A DNA stretch of 64,000 nt from Kibdelosporangium sp040675465 (GCF_040675465.1 NZ_JBFAPA010000029.1:1-64000); one strand, 5' to 3'. Numbered from the stretch's first letter, positions 50,496 to 59,806 are shown. Program-made: numbers and translations. The notes: generated by a model from the sequence alone, not told the origin.

Positions 50496-51584
50496 TCAGT
50501 CCACGGTGGAGTGATTAGGCCGTTCGGGGAAGATCACGTTCACGGTCAGGCCGCCGGACGGTCCCGGGCGGGCGTCCAGCATCGCGTAGTGCGCCTTGGC
50601 GATCGCGGCCACAATGGACAGTCCGAGCCCGGACCGGTCGCCGGTGCGGGACGCGCCCATCCGCTGGAACGGTTGCAGCAGACGGGGAATCTCCGCCGCG
50701 GGGATGACCGGCCCGGTGTTGGTCACCGAGAACACCGCGTACCCGGGGATCCGCGAGGTGCTCACCGACACCGACCCGCCGGGGATGTTGTGGTGCTGGG
50801 CGTTGTCCAGCAGGTTCGTCACCAGCTGGGCGATCAGCCGTGGGTCCCCGGAGATCGGCGCGAACTTGAGGCCCGCGGACACCGGCAGCTCCATCGGCCG
50901 CCGCAATGCCGTCGCCGTGACCTGCGCCAAGTCCACCGGCACGCGGTGGTGCACGCCTTGTTGGCTGCGGGCCAGCGTCAGCAGCGCGTCGATCAGCCGT
51001 TCCTGGTGCTCCCCGGCCGCGAGCACCTCCTCGCAGGTGGCCCGGAGCGTCTCCGCGGTGGCGTCCGGGTCGGCGAGCGCGACCTCCAACATGGCCCGCT
51101 CCAACGTCAACGGCGTGCGCAGCTCGTGCGAAGCGTTGGCCACGAACCGCTTCTGCGCCTCGAACGCGGCCTCCAGCCGGGCCAGCAGGCCGTCGATGGT
51201 GTCGCCGAGGTCCTTCAGCTCGTCGCCCGGGCCCTGGACGGCCAGCCGCCGGTGCAGGTTGTCCTCGGAGATCAGCCGGGTGGTCGCGGTCATCACCCGC
51301 AGCGGCCGCAGGATCCGGCCGGCGACCAGCCAGCCCAGCCCGATCGAGACCACCGTCATGATCGCCAGCGCGACCAGTGCCTCGGGGACCGGCGCCTCGG
51401 TGTGCGACGGCGGCAGCCCCAAGGGGGCCAAGGGGATCGACACCGGGCCGTCGCCCGGCGGGCGCGGAGCCTGGAACACGGTCTTGGAGAGCGTGTACAT
51501 GATGGCCAGCAACGCGATCCCGGAGACCAGGAACAGGCCGCCGTACAGGGTCGTCAGCCGCAGCCGGATGGTCCGCCGGGGCAT
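50496..51584 (-). CDS. Sensor histidine kinase
   Basis: A 362-residue membrane kinase: transmembrane helices at about 12-32 and 70-92 enclosing a short extracellular loop, a HAMP segment, the phosphorylation site ASHELRTPL (His about 150) and an ATPase domain with LLDNAQHHN (N-box) and GDRSGLGLSIV (G-box). It receives a small extracellular signal. It starts one base after the response regulator stop, so the pair is coupled. Confidence 0.92.
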   Translation of the reverse strand: MPRRTIRLRLTTLYGGLFLVSGIALLAIMYTLSKTVFQAPRPPGDGPVSIPLAPLGLPPSHTEAPVPEALVALAIMTVVSIGLGWLVAGRILRPLRVMTATTRLISEDNLHRRLAVQGPGDELKDLGDTIDGLLARLEAAFEAQKRFVANASHELRTPLTLERAMLEVALADPDATAETLRATCEEVLAAGEHQERLIDALLTLARSQQGVHHRVPVDLAQVTATALRRPMELPVSAGLKFAPISGDPRLIAQLVTNLLDNAQHHNIPGGSVSVSTSRIPGYAVFSVTNTGPVIPAAEIPRLLQPFQRMGASRTGDRSGLGLSIVAAIAKAHYAMLDARPGPSGGLTVNVIFPERPNHSTVD

Positions 51585-51585
51585 G

Positions 51586-52233
51586 TCAGATCCGGTAGCC
51601 GGCCTGGGCGACGGTCTCGATCAGCGGCGGGTCGCCGAGCTTGGCCCGCAGCCGGCTCACGGTCATCTTCACCGTGCTGGTGAACGGGTCGGCCAGCTCG
51701 TCCCAGACCCGGTCGAGCAGCTCTTCGGCGGCCACCACCGCGCCCCTGGCCTGCAGCAACACCTCCAGCACGCCGAACTCCTTGGGGCTGAGCACCAGCC
51801 GCTGCCCGCCCCGGGACGCCACCCGCTGAGCCGGGTCGACGCGCAGATCGCCGTGCGTCAGTGTCGGCGGCAGCGCCGGAGTGCTGCGCCGCCCCAAAGC
51901 CCGGACCCGCGCCACCAGCTCGGCGAACGCGAACGGTTTGGCCAGGTAGTCGTCGGCGCCGAGGCCCAGGCCGTCGACCCGGTCGCAGACCGTGCTCGCC
52001 GCGGTGAGCATCAGGATCCGCGGCTCGCCACCGGCCAGCGCACGGCAGACGTCGTCGCCGTGCAACCGGGGCAGGTCCCGGTCGAGCACGAGCACGTCGT
52101 AGCTGGTCAGCCCGGTGCGCTGGAGTGCTTCGGCGCCGTCCAGGGCGATGTCCACGGTCATCTTCTCGCGGCGCAGCCCCGCCGCGATGGTGTTCGCGAG
52201 CTTCACGTGGTCCTCCACCACCAGCACCCTCAT
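51586..52233 (-). CDS. OmpR-family response regulator
   Basis: A 215-residue response regulator. The receiver has Asp51 (VLVLDRDLPR), the acidic pair near residues 7-8 (VVEDH) and the KPF lysine near 101. The C-terminal winged helix ends in the usual VAQAGYRI. It is paired with the following kinase gene and divergent from the S41 peptidase gene (87 bp), which, with the barrel protein, is a likely target. Confidence 0.93.
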   Translation of the reverse strand: MRVLVVEDHVKLANTIAAGLRREKMTVDIALDGAEALQRTGLTSYDVLVLDRDLPRLHGDDVCRALAGGEPRILMLTAASTVCDRVDGLGLGADDYLAKPFAFAELVARVRALGRRSTPALPPTLTHGDLRVDPAQRVASRGGQRLVLSPKEFGVLEVLLQARGAVVAAEELLDRVWDELADPFTSTVKMTVSRLRAKLGDPPLIETVAQAGYRI

Positions 52234-52320
52234 CCCGCCAACTCTTCTCCGACCGCCATAAGGGCCCGGTAACAGTCGCCGTTCCGATCAGCAAACGGCC
52301 GGATTCCTAGCGTTCCCACC

Positions 52321-53691
52321 ATGAAACGAGCATTATGGCTGGTTCCGGTGCTGTGTGCGTCCGCGATCCTGGTCGGCAGCAGTGCGAACGCGGCGAAACC
52401 GCCGGCGTGCGCGCGGCCGCAAGGGCCACCGCAGCCACCCACCGCGACCACGTCCGAGAACATCGGGCAGGCGTATTTCTGTATCGGCGACCACTACGCC
52501 AGGGTGGTCGACAACCGATCCCTGTTGCAGAGCGCGTTCAGCGGGCTGGCCAACGAGCTGCACAAGCGCGGTCTGGACCAGGCCGACGCCACCGTGCCTG
52601 CCTTCACCGGCGACCGCGACAGCGACTGGGAGGCCTTCAAGGCGGTCTACGACCGGGTCACCGGGCGGCTCAGTCCGGAGGTCCGGCAGGCGGTCGCCGA
52701 GGCCGCGATGACCAAGATGGTCGCGAGTCTCGACGACAACCACGCGCACTGGCAGCATCCTGGCCCGCGGCCGCCCCAGGACAAGCCGTACGGTCTGGGG
52801 TTCCTGGTGTCGCCGGCGCCGCCGCTGATGCAGAACGTGCCGGACCAGGCCGTGCCACCGGTCTACATCACGGCTGTGGCCCAGGTCGCGACCGACGCGG
52901 GCCTGAAGGTCGGCGACATCATCGAGGCGGTCAACGGGCAGACGCCCTTTGTGGACGGTGTCCCGTCGCCGGGCGTGTACAAGCTGCTGGGGCAGGACTA
53001 CCCGCGCAGTGACCAGGTGCGGCTGACCGTCAAACGGCCGGCGACCGGTCGCACGTGGACGGTCACCATGAAGCCCAAGTTCTTCGACGCGCCGCCGCGG
53101 CAGCTGCTGGAGTCCAAGAAGCTGCCCGGGGACATCGCCAGTCTCGTGCTGCACGGCTTCGCGCCGGACGCGGCCGACCAGATCTTCCAGGTGCTCAAGG
53201 ACATGGGCACGGTCAAGGGGATGGTCCTGGACCTGCGCGGCAACGGCGGCGGCTCACCGGATGCGGTGCGCAAGCTGGTGAGTGCCTTGGTGCACAACAA
53301 GACCTACAGCTTCTGGTGTGACCGCGCGGGGACGTGCACGCCGAACAAGACCGACGATTCGGTGCCGTTGCTGAACATCCCGCTGGTCGTGCTGACCGAC
53401 CGCGAGTGCGCATCCGCCTGCGACGCGTTCACCAGCGCGGTCAAGGACCTCAAGCTGGGAACGGTCATCGGCACCCGGACCGCTGGGGCGGTCTCCGGTC
53501 CGGCTGGGGGATACCTGTTGTCGGACAACAGTCTCATCAGTTTCCCCGAGCAGCACGAGAAGGGCGCCAACGGCGAGGTGATCAACGGCGTCGGGGTGGC
53601 ACCGGACATCTACCTGCCGCGCACCGCGGAGGACCTGTCCAAGGGCCGCGACCCCGGGCTGGCCAAGGCTCTGGCCCTCCTCACGCACTGA
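52321..53691 (+). CDS. Secreted S41 family serine peptidase with PDZ domain
   Basis: A 456-residue exported protein (signal to about residue 24). It has the S41 N-terminal segment LDDNHAHW, a PDZ-like domain (about 180-245, GLKVGDIIEAVNG), then the peptidase core VLDLRGNGGG and the Ser block TDRECASACDAF. The Lys of CtpA-type enzymes is not seen after the Ser block (GTRTAGAV). The His in the N-terminal motif suggests the tricorn-like branch. It is divergent from a two-component system and probably controlled by it. Confidence 0.82.
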   Translation: MKRALWLVPVLCASAILVGSSANAAKPPACARPQGPPQPPTATTSENIGQAYFCIGDHYARVVDNRSLLQSAFSGLANELHKRGLDQADATVPAFTGDRDSDWEAFKAVYDRVTGRLSPEVRQAVAEAAMTKMVASLDDNHAHWQHPGPRPPQDKPYGLGFLVSPAPPLMQNVPDQAVPPVYITAVAQVATDAGLKVGDIIEAVNGQTPFVDGVPSPGVYKLLGQDYPRSDQVRLTVKRPATGRTWTVTMKPKFFDAPPRQLLESKKLPGDIASLVLHGFAPDAADQIFQVLKDMGTVKGMVLDLRGNGGGSPDAVRKLVSALVHNKTYSFWCDRAGTCTPNKTDDSVPLLNIPLVVLTDRECASACDAFTSAVKDLKLGTVIGTRTAGAVSGPAGGYLLSDNSLISFPEQHEKGANGEVINGVGVAPDIYLPRTAEDLSKGRDPGLAKALALLTH

Positions 53692-53995
53692 TGGCTGGAA
53701 CCGTGCCCACACCATGATCACCAACGGGGACAGCACCAGGGCGAGCAACGTCCAGTAGTTCAACGGGGGAACCAACGCCGTCAGCAGCGACGCGAGCGCC
53801 ATCAGGCCCGTTGCGCTGACGGCGTTGGTCCAGGCGATGTTCATCCACATCAACCACCGGTCGTACACCTTCACATGCTCGAACGTCCGGTCACGAGCAG
53901 CGTGATGGCGATCGCGATCACCGCGTCGGTGAACAGCACCAGCCGGTCCGGTCGCGCGAAGTCGTCCCCACGCGCCGCGACATAGCAGCCCTTGT
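53685..53995 (-). pseudogene. TMEM175/DUF1211 potassium-channel-like pseudogene
   Basis: The first part reads DRLVLFTDAVIAIAITLLV, the typical first helix (FSD-type motif) of TMEM175/DUF1211 proteins, then hits a stop (about 53873). In another frame the sequence resumes VYDRWLMWMNIAWTNAVS and ends with two hydrophobic helices and ARFQPS. The middle helices are missing and the halves are out of frame. It lies between the S41 and thioesterase genes. Channel function is lost. Confidence 0.65.
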
Positions 53996-54001
53996 GCCGA
54001 G

Positions 54002-54433
54002 TCAGCTGAGTTCTTTGTGGAGAGTGGTGATTTCGTTGAGCAGGTGCTGCCGGTCGGCGGGAAACGGTTCGACGCGTCCGGTGTGCTGGTTCACGTGGAG
54101 GTACAAGGACTCCACGGTGGCGATCGGGCCGTCCGGGGTGGCCAGAGTGTGCCGGAGCCGGATCCTTTTGGGGTCGGTGTCCACCAGGACCGTTTCGACG
54201 GTGATCCTCGCGCCGAGGGCGGCTTCCTTCTTGAAGTAGATGTGCGTCTCTGCCGTGTAGGTCGTGCAGCCAGTGGCGGCTTGGTAGTCCGCGCTCAGGC
54301 CGAGCGTGGCGAGGAAGACCTCGGTGGCCTCCGAGGCGACCGCCGCGTAGGCGGAGTCGGTCATGTGGTTGTTGTAGTCGATCCACTCCGGACGGACCTC
54401 GGTGGTGTACTCGCGGAACGGCTCAGCGTCCAT
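54002..54433 (-). CDS. cdhB: Betainyl-CoA thioesterase (CdhB-like, 4HBT fold)
   Basis: A 143-residue hotdog-fold thioesterase. The PEWIDYNNHMTDSAY stretch has the catalytic Asp/Asn-His set of the 4-hydroxybenzoyl-CoA thioesterase class. In carnitine degradation CdhB splits betainyl-CoA to glycine betaine and CoA. It overlaps the carnitine dehydrogenase gene by 11 bases and is the last gene of cdhC-cdhA-cdhB. A second enzyme of this class lies at 62423. Confidence 0.85.
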   Translation of the reverse strand: MDAEPFREYTTEVRPEWIDYNNHMTDSAYAAVASEATEVFLATLGLSADYQAATGCTTYTAETHIYFKKEAALGARITVETVLVDTDPKRIRLRHTLATPDGPIATVESLYLHVNQHTGRVEPFPADRQHLLNEITTLHKELS

Positions 54434-55364
54434 GCTTCTCCAGCAGCAGCAACAGGTCCACGAGGAAGTCGTCCCGGCGGCGCGCCAGCTCGGCGATCGA
54501 CCGCCCGGCCGCTTCCTCCTCGCACCCGGCCACCATCCGGTCCCGCAGGTCCGGTGTCAACTCCGGGGCGGCCAGCCGGGTCCAGGGTTCCAGCAGCGCG
54601 GGTCCGAAGTGGTCGAGCATGTGCGCCATCCCGCCCGGCCCGCCGGCGAGGTGGAACGTCAGCAGCGGCCCCATCAACGCCCAGCGCAGACCCGGACCGT
54701 GCGCGATGGACGCGTCGATCTGGGACACCGTCGCCTCCCCGGCCGCGACCATGTGCAACGCCTCGCGCCACATGGCCTCCTGCAGCCGGTTGCCGAGGAA
54801 CCCGGGCAGCTCGCGGTCCATCTTCAGCGGCACCTTGCCCGCCAGCCGGTAGAACTCGTCGGCCCAGGTGACCGCCTCATCGGCGGTCGCCTTGCCGCCG
54901 ACCACTTCCACCAGGGGGATCAGGTAAGGCGGGTTGAACGGGTGCCCCACCACGAACCTCTCCGGGTTCGAGCACGACACCTGCATGTCGGTCATGGCGA
55001 AGCCGGACGTGGAAGATGCGACCACCACCGAAGCGGGCGTGGCGTCGTCGATCTCGGCGAGGACCCGGATCTTGGCGTCCAGGTTCTCCGGCGTGGACTC
55101 CTGCACGAAGTCCGCTGTGGACACCGTTTCGGCCAAAGTGGACACGAACCGCAGCCGGGAGCGGGCCGCCCCGGCCGCGAGCCCGAGCCGCTCCAGCGCC
55201 GGCCAGGCGTTGTCCACCAGGGCTTCCAGCCGGTCCTGGGCGCCGGGGCCGGGGTCGTGGGCGAGGACGTCGTACCCCATCCGCAGGAAGTGCGCCGCCC
55301 AGCCGCCGCCGATCACCCCGGTGCCGACCACCCCGACCGTCTGGACGTCCCCCGGGGCGGGCAT
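54423..55364 (-). CDS. cdhA: L-carnitine 3-dehydrogenase (CdhA-like)
   Basis: A 313-residue 3-hydroxyacyl-CoA dehydrogenase-fold enzyme. The NAD motif GVVGTGVIGGGWAAHFL starts near residue 10. The family segment SSTSGFAMTDMQ, the GHPFNPPYLIPLVE active-site His and the GFLGNRLQEAMWREA helix follow. It oxidises L-carnitine to 3-dehydrocarnitine. The assignment rests on linkage to a BKACE enzyme and a hotdog thioesterase in the known cdhA-cdhB-cdhC set. It overlaps cdhC by one base. Confidence 0.87.
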   Translation of the reverse strand: MPAPGDVQTVGVVGTGVIGGGWAAHFLRMGYDVLAHDPGPGAQDRLEALVDNAWPALERLGLAAGAARSRLRFVSTLAETVSTADFVQESTPENLDAKIRVLAEIDDATPASVVVASSTSGFAMTDMQVSCSNPERFVVGHPFNPPYLIPLVEVVGGKATADEAVTWADEFYRLAGKVPLKMDRELPGFLGNRLQEAMWREALHMVAAGEATVSQIDASIAHGPGLRWALMGPLLTFHLAGGPGGMAHMLDHFGPALLEPWTRLAAPELTPDLRDRMVAGCEEEAAGRSIAELARRRDDFLVDLLLLLEKHGR

Positions 55365-56302
55365 CAGAACGCCACCTTGTCCAAGCCCTTGAGCCGCAGG
55401 ATCTCCCGGGTCTCCGCGGGCGTGGCGACCTCGAGCGAGAGCTCGTCGAGGATCCGCCTGATCTTGCGCACCTGGTCCGCATTGGACTGTGCGAGCTGAC
55501 CCTTACCGAGATACAGGCCGTCTTCCAGGCCGACCCGGACGTGCGAGCCCATCACCGCGGCGGCGGTGATCATGTTGAACTGGTGCCGCCCGCCGCCGAG
55601 CACGGACCACTGGTAGGCGTCGCCGAGCAGCCGGTCGGCGGTCCGTCGCATGTGGACGAGGTGGTCCACCTCGGCGCCGATGCCGCCCATCACGCCCATC
55701 ACGGTCTGCAGGAAGATCGGCGGCTCGACCAGGCCAAGGTCCAGATAGTAGGCCAGGGTGTAGAGGTGGCCGACGTCGTAGGCCTCGAACTCGAACCGCG
55801 CCCCGGTCTCCGGGCCGACCGTGCGCAGCATGTGCTCGATGTCGGAGTACGTGCTGACGAACGGTTCCACCCTGGTGCTCTCCAGGTACGGCTCCTCCCA
55901 GTCGAACTTCCAGGCGCCGCGGTGCTTCTCGATCATCGGGAAGCCGCCGTAGTTCATCGTGCCCAGGTTGAGCGTGCACAGCTCGGGCTTGGCCACGTCG
56001 ACGATCTCGAGCCGCTGCTGCACGGTCATGCCGGTGCCACCACCCGTTGTGATGCTGACAACCGCGTCCGTGTTCGCTTTGATGGGTTTGAGGTACTCCA
56101 TGAACACGGCCGGGTCCGGGGTGGGGCGCCCGTCCTTGGGATCGCGGGCGTGCAGGTGGATCACGGACGCGCCGGCCTCGGCCGCGGCCACCGACTCGGC
56201 GACCACGTCCTCGACGGTGAACGGGAGATGCGGCGACATGGTCGGCGTGTGGCCGGATCCGGTCACCGCGCAGGTGATGATGACCTTGCGGGTATCTGGC
56301 AT
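55364..56302 (-). CDS. cdhC: Dehydrocarnitine cleavage enzyme (CdhC-like, BKACE family)
   Basis: A 312-residue zinc TIM barrel of the beta-keto acid cleavage (BKACE, DUF849) family. Typical motifs are ITCAVTGSGHTPTMSPHLPF, VIHLHARDPKDGRPTPD (zinc His pair) and SHVRVGLEDGLYLGKGQLA. With acetyl-CoA it would split 3-dehydrocarnitine to betainyl-CoA and acetoacetate. It is the first gene of the cdh operon, and its promoter holds a palindrome and a shared motif. Confidence 0.88.
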   Translation of the reverse strand: MPDTRKVIITCAVTGSGHTPTMSPHLPFTVEDVVAESVAAAEAGASVIHLHARDPKDGRPTPDPAVFMEYLKPIKANTDAVVSITTGGGTGMTVQQRLEIVDVAKPELCTLNLGTMNYGGFPMIEKHRGAWKFDWEEPYLESTRVEPFVSTYSDIEHMLRTVGPETGARFEFEAYDVGHLYTLAYYLDLGLVEPPIFLQTVMGVMGGIGAEVDHLVHMRRTADRLLGDAYQWSVLGGGRHQFNMITAAAVMGSHVRVGLEDGLYLGKGQLAQSNADQVRKIRRILDELSLEVATPAETREILRLKGLDKVAF

Positions 56303-56311
56303 GGAAGACCC

Positions 56312-56352
56312 TCGCTATCGCATATAGCGAACAAGCATCGCGCTATTTGAAC
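56312..56352. promoter_or_regulatory. Operator candidates upstream of cdhC
   Basis: TCGCTAT-CGCAT-ATAGCGA (56312-56330) is a perfect 7-bp inverted repeat just before the cdhC ribosome site. Next to it, CATCGCGCTATTTGAAC (56336-56352) matches two motifs in the divergent transporter promoter. Both are likely binding sites for the neighbouring IclR protein (inference). Confidence 0.55.
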
Positions 56353-56374
56353 ATGCGCCACGGGGTCCGGTCTG

Positions 56375-57163
56375 TCAAGAGGTCTCTTTGGCGATGTCCG
56401 CGGCGGCCTCCTGCGCGAGTACCCCCAGAGCGTCGAATCTCGTTGGGGGAACACGATCTTTGGAACCCCAGACACTGACCACCGCGTACGGCCGGCCGCG
56501 GCCGTCGAGCACCGGGGCGGACACCCCGTAGAGGTTCGGTTCCAGCTCACCCGCGCACACGCCGAACCCGCGGATCCTGGTTCGCTCCAGCTCCTCGACC
56601 AGCCGGGGCATGTCGGCGATCGTGGTGTCGGTGTACGCGGTGAGCGGTCCGGCCAGCAGCGAGGCGACCTCGGCGGACGGCAGCCAGGCCAGCAGGGCCT
56701 TACCGGTCGAGGTGGCGTGCAGGGGCACGCGTCTGCCCAGCCACTTGGCGCTGAGCACGACCGGCGGTGACACCTCGTCCACATAGGTCATTCCGAGCCG
56801 CCGGACCACCGCCAGGGCGGCCGTCTCGCCGGTCTGCTCAGACAGGCGTTGGATGATCCCATGGGCTCGGCGCACCAGGCCGTCCACGCCCGCGGCGCTG
56901 GCCATCCGGGTGATCGCGAAGCCGATCGCGTACCGGTTGGTCCCCGGGTCCCGCTCGACCAGCGAGTGCAGTTCCATGGTGCTGAGCAGACGCCAGGCGG
57001 TGGCCCGGTTGAGTCCACATTGGATCGCCAGGTTGGCCACGGACTCGCCCTCCGGCGAGCTTTCCGCCACCGCGTGCAGCAGGGCGATCGCTCGTTCGAG
57101 TGACTGCACGCGGCCCGAGGTGCCCCCGCTAGGCTCGTTCGCTTCAAGATCAGCCGAGGACAT
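56375..57163 (-). CDS. IclR family regulator of the carnitine locus
   Basis: A 262-residue IclR protein: N-terminal winged helix-turn-helix (SLERAIALLHAVAESSPEGE, then GLNRATAWRLLSTME) and C-terminal effector domain (HATSTGKALLAWLP, GFGVCAGELEPNLYGVSAPV). The ATG at 57163 has AGGAGG upstream; an earlier start at 57226 would add 21 unconserved-looking residues. It lies between the cdh operon and the transporter operon and probably controls both in response to carnitine or a breakdown product. Confidence 0.9.
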   Translation of the reverse strand: MSSADLEANEPSGGTSGRVQSLERAIALLHAVAESSPEGESVANLAIQCGLNRATAWRLLSTMELHSLVERDPGTNRYAIGFAITRMASAAGVDGLVRRAHGIIQRLSEQTGETAALAVVRRLGMTYVDEVSPPVVLSAKWLGRRVPLHATSTGKALLAWLPSAEVASLLAGPLTAYTDTTIADMPRLVEELERTRIRGFGVCAGELEPNLYGVSAPVLDGRGRPYAVVSVWGSKDRVPPTRFDALGVLAQEAAADIAKETS

Positions 57164-57220
57164 TCGCTGCCTCCTTGCTCCCGGGGGTCGCTCTTGACCG
57201 GACTCACGATACGTGTCTAT

Positions 57221-57257
57221 CGTCACGCCATTCGAACGGTCATCGCGCCATTAGAGC
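57221..57257. promoter_or_regulatory. Direct repeats upstream of ABC transporter operon
   Basis: CGTCACGCCATTCGAAC (57221-57237) and CATCGCGCCATTAGAGC (57241-57257) are related 17-mers exactly 20 bp apart, so on nearly the same DNA face, 29-65 bp before the binding-protein start. A third copy lies before cdhC. Confidence 0.55.
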
Positions 57258-57285
57258 ACACGACTCGAAGGTGAGGCCTTTGACC

Positions 57286-58845
57286 ATGACCGGTTTCCCC
57301 TTGACCCGCCGGGACTTACTGCGCCGCGGCGGACTGCTCGGCCTGGCGGTGACCGCCGGCGGGATGCTCACGGCGTGCGGCGGCGGTGACCCGGCACCGG
57401 CAGCGGCCGGTGGCAAGCCGGGCGGGGTGCTGCGCGTCGGCGCCACCGGCGGCGGGGCCAAGGACACCCTCGACCCGCACAACCCGGTGACCTATCCCGA
57501 CCAGGCCCGCTGCCTCAACCTGTACGAGCCGTTGTTCACCCGCAACGCCAAGTACGAGATCGAGCCGCTGCTCGGCGAGTCGCTCACGCCCTCGGCCGAC
57601 GCGAAGGTGTGGACGCTGAAGATCCGGTCCGGCCTGACCTTCCACAACGGCAAGACCGTCGACGCCGACGACGTGATCTTCTCGCTGCGCCGGATCCTCG
57701 ACCCGAAGCAGCCCGGGATCGGCGCCACCGGCCTGGCGATGATCGACGGCGGCGCGCTCAAGCGGGTCGACGCCACCACGGTCGAGATCCCGCTGAAGTA
57801 CGCCTACTCCGTGCTGGACGACCAGCTCGCCCAGTACATGATGGGTATCGTGCCGGTCGGCTTCGACCTCACCAAGCCGGTCGGCACCGGGCCGTTCGCC
57901 TTCAAGGACTTCGCCGCGGGCGGCCGGAGCACGTTCACCCGGTTCGACAACTACTGGCGGGACAAGGCGTTGCCGGACGAGCTGGTGATCATCGACTTCC
58001 CCGATGACACCGCCAAGGTCAACGCGCTGCTCAGTGGGCAGATCGACTGCCTGGACAACCTGCCCACCTCGCAAATGGATGTCGTCAAGGCGGCCGGGGC
58101 ACAGGTGTTGATCTCCGAGACCGCCTCGTGGACGCCGTTCACCATGCGGGTCGACTCGGCGCCGTTCGACGATGTCCGGGTGCGCCAGGCGTTCCGGCTG
58201 ATCGTGGACCGGCCGCAGATGGTCGCGCAGGCGCTCAACGGGCAGGGCCGGATCGGCAACGACATGTACGCGCCCTTCGACCCGGCCTACGCATCCGAAC
58301 TGCCGCAACGACACCAGGACCTGGACCAGGCCAAGTCGCTGCTCAAGTCCGCGGGCCACGAGAGCATGACCGTCGAGCTGGTGACCTCCAGCGGCATCGG
58401 CTCGGGCGCGGTCGAGGCGGCGCAGCTGTTCGCCGAGCAGGCCAAGGGCGCCGGGGTGACCGTGCAGATCCGCAACACCGACTCGGCCACCTTCTACGGC
58501 AAGGACTACCTGAGCTGGCCGTTCGCCCAGGACTACTGGTTCACCCGCAGCTACCTGCCGCAGGTGGCCAACGGGTCACTGTCCACTTCGTCCTTCAACG
58601 AGACGCACTGGAACGACCCGGGGTTCGTCGACCTGATCGGCCGGGCCCAGCGCGAGCTGGACAAGGGCAAGCGCACGGACCTGCTGAAACAAGCCCAGAA
58701 GATCGAGTACGACACCGGCGGGCACATCATCTGGGGCTTCAAGAACCAGGTGGACGCCTACTCGGCCAAGGTCACCGGGTTCGTACCGGACCGCAACATG
58801 CCGTTGTCCTCCTACGGGTTCCGTAGTGTCTCGGTCAGCACCTGA
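57286..58845 (+). CDS. ABC transporter substrate-binding lipoprotein (Dpp/Opp family 5)
   Basis: A 519-residue extracellular binding protein. The N-terminus combines a twin-arginine-like start (LTRRDLLRRGG) and a lipobox (GMLTACGGG). The family 5 (peptide/nickel/glycoside) fold is clear from NLYEPLFTR, WTLKIRSGLTFHNGKTVDADD and VRQAFRLIVDR. Context with carnitine genes suggests carnitine or a related quaternary amine as ligand, although such a family is better known for peptides. It is the first gene of a five-gene overlapping operon. Confidence 0.88.
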   Translation: MTGFPLTRRDLLRRGGLLGLAVTAGGMLTACGGGDPAPAAAGGKPGGVLRVGATGGGAKDTLDPHNPVTYPDQARCLNLYEPLFTRNAKYEIEPLLGESLTPSADAKVWTLKIRSGLTFHNGKTVDADDVIFSLRRILDPKQPGIGATGLAMIDGGALKRVDATTVEIPLKYAYSVLDDQLAQYMMGIVPVGFDLTKPVGTGPFAFKDFAAGGRSTFTRFDNYWRDKALPDELVIIDFPDDTAKVNALLSGQIDCLDNLPTSQMDVVKAAGAQVLISETASWTPFTMRVDSAPFDDVRVRQAFRLIVDRPQMVAQALNGQGRIGNDMYAPFDPAYASELPQRHQDLDQAKSLLKSAGHESMTVELVTSSGIGSGAVEAAQLFAEQAKGAGVTVQIRNTDSATFYGKDYLSWPFAQDYWFTRSYLPQVANGSLSTSSFNETHWNDPGFVDLIGRAQRELDKGKRTDLLKQAQKIEYDTGGHIIWGFKNQVDAYSAKVTGFVPDRNMPLSSYGFRSVSVST

Positions 58846-59806
58846 GCCGGGCAGGGCCTGGACCAAGTGGCTGCTGCGTCGGCTCGGCCTCGCCGCGCTG
58901 ACGCTGTGGCTGATCTCGATCGTGGTCTTCCTGGCCACCAACGCGCTCGGCGATCCGGCCCGGGCCATCCTGGGCCGGTCGGCCACCCCCGAGCGGCTGG
59001 CCGCCCTGCAGGCCAGGCTGCACATGGACCAGTCCATTGTGGAGCGTTACTTCTCCTGGCTGGGCGGGGTGTTCACCGGTGACCTCGGCGAGTCGCTGAC
59101 CGGCGGCGGGTCGGTCGGCGCGCTGATCGGGCCGCGGATCGCCAACAGCGCGGTCCTGGTGCTCATCGCCGCGGTTGTGATCATCCCGGTGGCCGGGTTC
59201 CTGGCGATCGTGGCCGCCCGGCGGCACGGCAAGCGAACAGACAGCCTGATACAGGTGATCATGCTGGCCGTCGCGGCTCTTCCGGAGTTCGTGATCGGCA
59301 TTCTGTTGGTGGCGTTGCTGTCGACCACCGTGTTCCGGATCCTGCCGTCGGTGTCGCTTTCGGCCGGCGGTCCACCTTGGACGAACGTTCAGGCCATGGT
59401 CCTGCCGGTGTTGACTCTTGTGCTGGCGGTGGTCCCTTATGTGAGCCGGATTCTGCGGGCGTCGCTGATCGAGGTGCTGGAGAGCGACTACGTGGAGATG
59501 GCCCGGCTCAAGGGGCTGCCTGAAGGCCTTGCCGTCCGCAGACACGCGCTCGCAAACGCTGTCGTGCCCGCGATCCAGGTGATGGCGTTGCAGCTGGCGT
59601 GGCTGGCCGGCGGGATCGTGGTGGTGGAGAACGTCTTCCAGTACCAGGGCATCGGCATGACCCTCGTCGACGCCGTGCGCAACCGTGACCTGCCGGTGGT
59701 GCAAGCGCTTGCGCTGCTGATCGCGGCGGTTTACGTGGTGGTGAACCTGATCGCGGACGTGCTGACCATCCTGGTCACGCCCCGGCTGAGGACGGCGGTG
59801 CGATGA
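58826..59806 (+). CDS. ABC transporter permease (DppB type)
   Basis: A 326-residue inner-membrane permease with six predicted helices. The N-terminal helix plus periplasmic domain (AILGRSATPERLAALQARLH) and the EAA loop (EMARLKGLPEGLAVRRHALAN) are those of DppB. The gene starts 20 bases inside the binding-protein gene, in another frame. Partner of the DppC-type permease that follows by ATGA overlap. Confidence 0.92.
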   Translation: MSRSAPEPGRAWTKWLLRRLGLAALTLWLISIVVFLATNALGDPARAILGRSATPERLAALQARLHMDQSIVERYFSWLGGVFTGDLGESLTGGGSVGALIGPRIANSAVLVLIAAVVIIPVAGFLAIVAARRHGKRTDSLIQVIMLAVAALPEFVIGILLVALLSTTVFRILPSVSLSAGGPPWTNVQAMVLPVLTLVLAVVPYVSRILRASLIEVLESDYVEMARLKGLPEGLAVRRHALANAVVPAIQVMALQLAWLAGGIVVVENVFQYQGIGMTLVDAVRNRDLPVVQALALLIAAVYVVVNLIADVLTILVTPRLRTAVR

